DNA of 64,000 bases, from contig JBIQJD010000012.1 in NCBI GenBank assembly GCA_044507695.1, positions 41,154 to 105,153 of the forward strand, written 5' to 3'. Positions 61,391-64,000 of the stretch are shown piece after piece. Made by a program: the position numbers and the translations under genes. Below the pieces are notes generated by a model that was not told where the DNA came from, did not search any database, and was given only the letters and a program-made list of their open reading frames with translations. Position 1 is the first letter of the stretch, and each line of letters opens with the position of its first letter. The stretch is from JBIQJD01 sp044507695. Its GTDB lineage: Bacteria; Bacteroidota; Ignavibacteria; Ignavibacteriales; Ignavibacteriaceae.

Positions 61391-63690
61391 GTTTCTAGCA
61401 TCTCATGAATTACATTTTTTTCAGCTTTAATATTTGCTGGCTTTTTATGATTAGCTTCAACCACCGCAATTGCAGTCATGTTAATTATATCATCAACAGT
61501 GGCGCCTCTTTGAAGCACGTGAATTGGTTTTTTCATTCCCATTAAAATAGGACCTATTACGGTTGCCTGCCCTATTCTTGCCATTAATTTGTAAGCAATG
61601 TTTCCTGCTTCAAGAGTTGGGAATACAAGAACATTTGCACCACCTTTAATTGAGGAGAAAGGAAAATCTTTTTCGAGTATCTGAGGAACAACTGCTGTAT
61701 CAGCCTGCATTTCTCCATCTACAATTAAATCAGGACGAAGTTTTTTGATGAGCTGAACAGCTTCTTTAACTTTATTAGATTGGGGATAAGGAGCGCTTCC
61801 GAAATTGCTGAACGAAAGCATTGCTACTCTCGGAACTATATCAAACTGTTTTACAGTATCTGCCGTTGAAATTGCAATTTCAGCAAGTTGTTCTGGATTA
61901 GGATCAACATTAACCGTGCAATCGGAAAAGAAGTAAACTTCTTTTTTAGTAACAACTATGTACAAACCTGAAACAACTTTAAATCCTTCTTTCACACCAA
62001 CACATTGCAATGCCGGTTTAATTGTTTGAGGATAATGTGTAGTTAAGCCGCTTATTAATGCACCGGCATCACCTTCACTAAGCATCATTGAGCCGAAATA
62101 AACCCGCTGCCTCATTAATTTTTTAGCTTCATTGAATGTTACACCTTTGCGCTGACGCCTTTTATAAAATTCAAGTGCATATTGTTCTGCTTTAGGACTT
62201 GATTCCGGCTCAATTATTTCAAATTCTGCTCTGTTATAACCAAGATTATCAATCATCTCTTCAATCTTATCTTTTCTGCCGAGAAGAACCGGGCGTGCAA
62301 TATTTTCATTATAGGAAACATGTGCAGCACGAATTATCTTTTCCTCTTCACCTTCAGGATAAACAACTTTAGCCGGACTTTTTTGTGCTTTGTGAATCAT
62401 TACTCTGATAACTTCTTTTGAGTAACCCATTCTTTCTTTAAGCTGTTCTTCATATTCGGTCCAATCAGTAATTACATGTTTAGCAACTCCGGTTTTGATT
62501 GCAGCTTTTGCTACTTCAGGAGCTACTTTCCATAGAACACGAGGATCGAAAGGTTTGGGAATTATATATTCCCTGCCGAATGAAAAATCCGTACCGCCGT
62601 AAGCATTGATAACCATCTCCGGCACTTTTTCTTTTGCAAGGTTAGAAAGTGCACGCACGGCTGCCATTTTCATTTCTTCATTAATTTTTGTTGCACGTAC
62701 ATCAAGTGCACCGCGGAATATGAAGGGAAATCCAAGAACATTATTTACCTGGTTTGGATAATCACTTCTTCCTGTTGCCATAATTAAATCACTGCGCACC
62801 GATGTAGCATCTTCATACGTTATTTCGGGATCGGGGTTTGCCATTGCAAACACGATTGGATTATCAGCCATGCTTTTTATCATTTCTTTGCTGACAACAT
62901 TTCCGACAGACAGCCCGACAAAAACATCAGTTCCTCTCATTCCATCAGCCAAAGAGCCATAATCATAATCTGATGCAAATATTTTTTTGTATTTATTAAG
63001 ATCGGTTCTTCCTGTATGAATGCACCCTTTGGAATCAAACATTATTATGTTTTCTTTTTTCACTCCCGCACGGACATATAATTTACAACATGAAATTGCT
63101 GAAGCCCCTGCACCATTAACAACAATTTTAATCTGGTCTAATGGTTTATTAACAATTTCAGCAGCGTTTATTAATGCAGCGCAGGATATAATTGCAGTTC
63201 CATGCTGATCATCATGAAAAACCGGAATGTTCATTGTTTCAATAAGTGTTTCTTCAATCTCAAAACATTCCGGCGCTTTAATATCTTCTAAATTAATTCC
63301 ACCAAAAGTCGGCTCAAGAAGCTGCACTGCTTTTATTATTTCTTTTGCATCATGAGATTTTAATTCAATATCAAAAACGTCTATATCAGCAAATCGTTTG
63401 AACAGAACACCTTTTCCTTCCATAACCGGCTTGCCTGCTGATGGTCCAATATCTCCAAGCCCAAGCACAGCAGTTCCGTTTGAAATAACTGCAACTAAAT
63501 TTCCTTTAGCTGTGTAGTTGTAAACTTCTTCTTCGTTCTTTGCAATTTCGCGGCAAGGTTCTGCAACACCGGGAGAATAAGCAAGTGAAAGATCTCTTGA
63601 AGTTAAACAAGGTTTGGTTGCAATAACTTCTATCTTGCCTTTCCTTCCCTGGCTGTGATAAAGAAGCGCATCTTCTTTTCCGTTTTTCAT
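61387..63690 (-). CDS. maeB: NADP-dependent malic enzyme with phosphotransacetylase-like domain
   Basis: A 767-residue two-domain malic enzyme that makes pyruvate from malate. The N-terminal malic domain (about 1-165) has AYSPGVAEPCREIAKNEEEV and HDDQHGTAIISCAALINAAE; the NAD-binding domain (about 165-420) has IVVNGAGASAISCCKLYV. The C-terminal phosphotransacetylase-like domain (about 430-767) starts after RVMIHKAQKSPAKVVYPEGE; in MaeB it is thought to be regulatory rather than catalytic. Length and domain order match MaeB. Two perfect inverted repeats lie in its 5' region. Confidence 0.95.
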   Translation of the reverse strand: MKNGKEDALLYHSQGRKGKIEVIATKPCLTSRDLSLAYSPGVAEPCREIAKNEEEVYNYTAKGNLVAVISNGTAVLGLGDIGPSAGKPVMEGKGVLFKRFADIDVFDIELKSHDAKEIIKAVQLLEPTFGGINLEDIKAPECFEIEETLIETMNIPVFHDDQHGTAIISCAALINAAEIVNKPLDQIKIVVNGAGASAISCCKLYVRAGVKKENIIMFDSKGCIHTGRTDLNKYKKIFASDYDYGSLADGMRGTDVFVGLSVGNVVSKEMIKSMADNPIVFAMANPDPEITYEDATSVRSDLIMATGRSDYPNQVNNVLGFPFIFRGALDVRATKINEEMKMAAVRALSNLAKEKVPEMVINAYGGTDFSFGREYIIPKPFDPRVLWKVAPEVAKAAIKTGVAKHVITDWTEYEEQLKERMGYSKEVIRVMIHKAQKSPAKVVYPEGEEEKIIRAAHVSYNENIARPVLLGRKDKIEEMIDNLGYNRAEFEIIEPESSPKAEQYALEFYKRRQRKGVTFNEAKKLMRQRVYFGSMMLSEGDAGALISGLTTHYPQTIKPALQCVGVKEGFKVVSGLYIVVTKKEVYFFSDCTVNVDPNPEQLAEIAISTADTVKQFDIVPRVAMLSFSNFGSAPYPQSNKVKEAVQLIKKLRPDLIVDGEMQADTAVVPQILEKDFPFSSIKGGANVLVFPTLEAGNIAYKLMARIGQATVIGPILMGMKKPIHVLQRGATVDDIINMTAIAVVEANHKKPANIKAEKNVIHEMLET

Positions 63691-64000
63691 TTAAGCTCCT
63701 GCTAAATTTTTTTTGGCGTTCAGTGATTAAAATATAATCACTTAGATAGTGTAAAAAAAATTTACACGTGTTGATTCAGTTCATCCACAAATTATGCCAT
63801 CCTAACCAAAGAAGTGAATTATTGAATAGTTGTTTTAAAGGAATGATTTTATTCATCAATTAATACTGACGCTGCAAATCTTTCTTGATTGTGATAACAC
63901 TTTTTAAAATCTAAGAAAGAAGGCAGACTGATTTTTTCCCGCAGTTTAAAAAATCTACTTTCTAATTAATCAAAAAAAAATTTTTAATACTCTGCTCTGC
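63691..64000 (-). promoter_or_regulatory. upstream region of maeB with paired inverted repeats
   Basis: No gene was recognised in this 310-base end region. It has AGTGATTA-aaata-TAATCACT (63722-63742, 8-base arms) and GTGTAAA-aaaaa-TTTACAC (63749-63767, 7-base arms), close to each other, 32 and 59 bases before the maeB ATG. A strong AGGAGCTTAA ribosome site precedes the ATG. The rest is AT-rich, with one 26-codon frame of no clear meaning. Confidence 0.5.

Overview
The window is low-GC bacterial chromosome with dense, short-spaced genes. It suggests the Bacteroidota/Chlorobiota side of the tree, most likely an Ignavibacteria-type Gram-negative. The reasons are a Wzi-like barrel, DUF2279, DUF3108 and DUF3667 proteins, a cell-envelope gene set for an outer membrane (KdsC, Mla-type MCE protein, GT9 heptosyltransferase-like enzymes), a TAnnTTTG-type promoter element upstream of argF, and many lipoprotein and OMP signals. 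No ribosomal RNA, integrase, complete insertion sequence or CRISPR array was seen. The taxonomic call is an inference from gene content.

Layout. From 1 to 33.6 kb every gene is on the minus strand: a gamma-carbonic anhydrase-like protein cut by the window edge, DUF3108 and S41 protease, Wzi-like barrel, GT2, DUF2279, lysS, dacB, rluB-scpB-scpA, trpS, an HNH nuclease with a broken start, acpS, ggt, an mlaD block, a CorC/HlyC protein, ssb, a SPOR lipoprotein, a biotin carboxylase plus biotin carrier pair, mutS2-cvpA-yqeY, a TolQ/ExbD/ExbD operon, an SDR, an EEP phosphatase, and the transporters Kup, NSS and DAACS. At 33.6 kb the direction flips: an amino-acid permease, polA, DUF3667 and sugar transferases, a homocysteine methyltransferase, ispE, an amidase lipoprotein, an L,D-carboxypeptidase and kdsC. 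From 46.4 to 54.0 kb lies an arginine biosynthesis cluster, argF-argC-argJ-argB-argR-argG-argH, with ARG-box-like operators in front of argF and argC. It is followed by an ALDH7-type dehydrogenase with an Rrf2 regulator, then a zinc/manganese-type ABC uptake cluster (small His-containing membrane protein, OM barrel, znuA, znuC, znuB), tRNA-Ser(GCU) and maeB.

How the genes work together. The arg cluster makes arginine from glutamate by the ArgJ recycling route, and ArgR encoded inside it can feed back on the two operators; argD is not in the window. ScpA, ScpB and RluB form the usual condensin/ribosome block. TolQ with two ExbD paralogues should power an outer-membrane process. The Zn cluster pairs an OM barrel with a periplasmic binding protein and an ABC permease.

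The least expected content is in the gaps. Several stretches hold decayed or frameshifted genes: a Phd/YefM antitoxin with a stop at codon 8 and its palindromic operator still visible (39948-40103); a GIY-YIG nuclease that begins five bases after tRNA-Ser and carries two in-frame stops (60891-61040); a small protein-like frame coupled to maeB by an ATGA overlap but shifted by one base (61230-61390); and an HNH nuclease whose ribosome-binding site and ATG are one base out of frame with the conserved body (12760-13259). TrpRS also carries the Cys pattern of the iron-sulphur TrpRS type. I did not find a clearly new multi-gene system.
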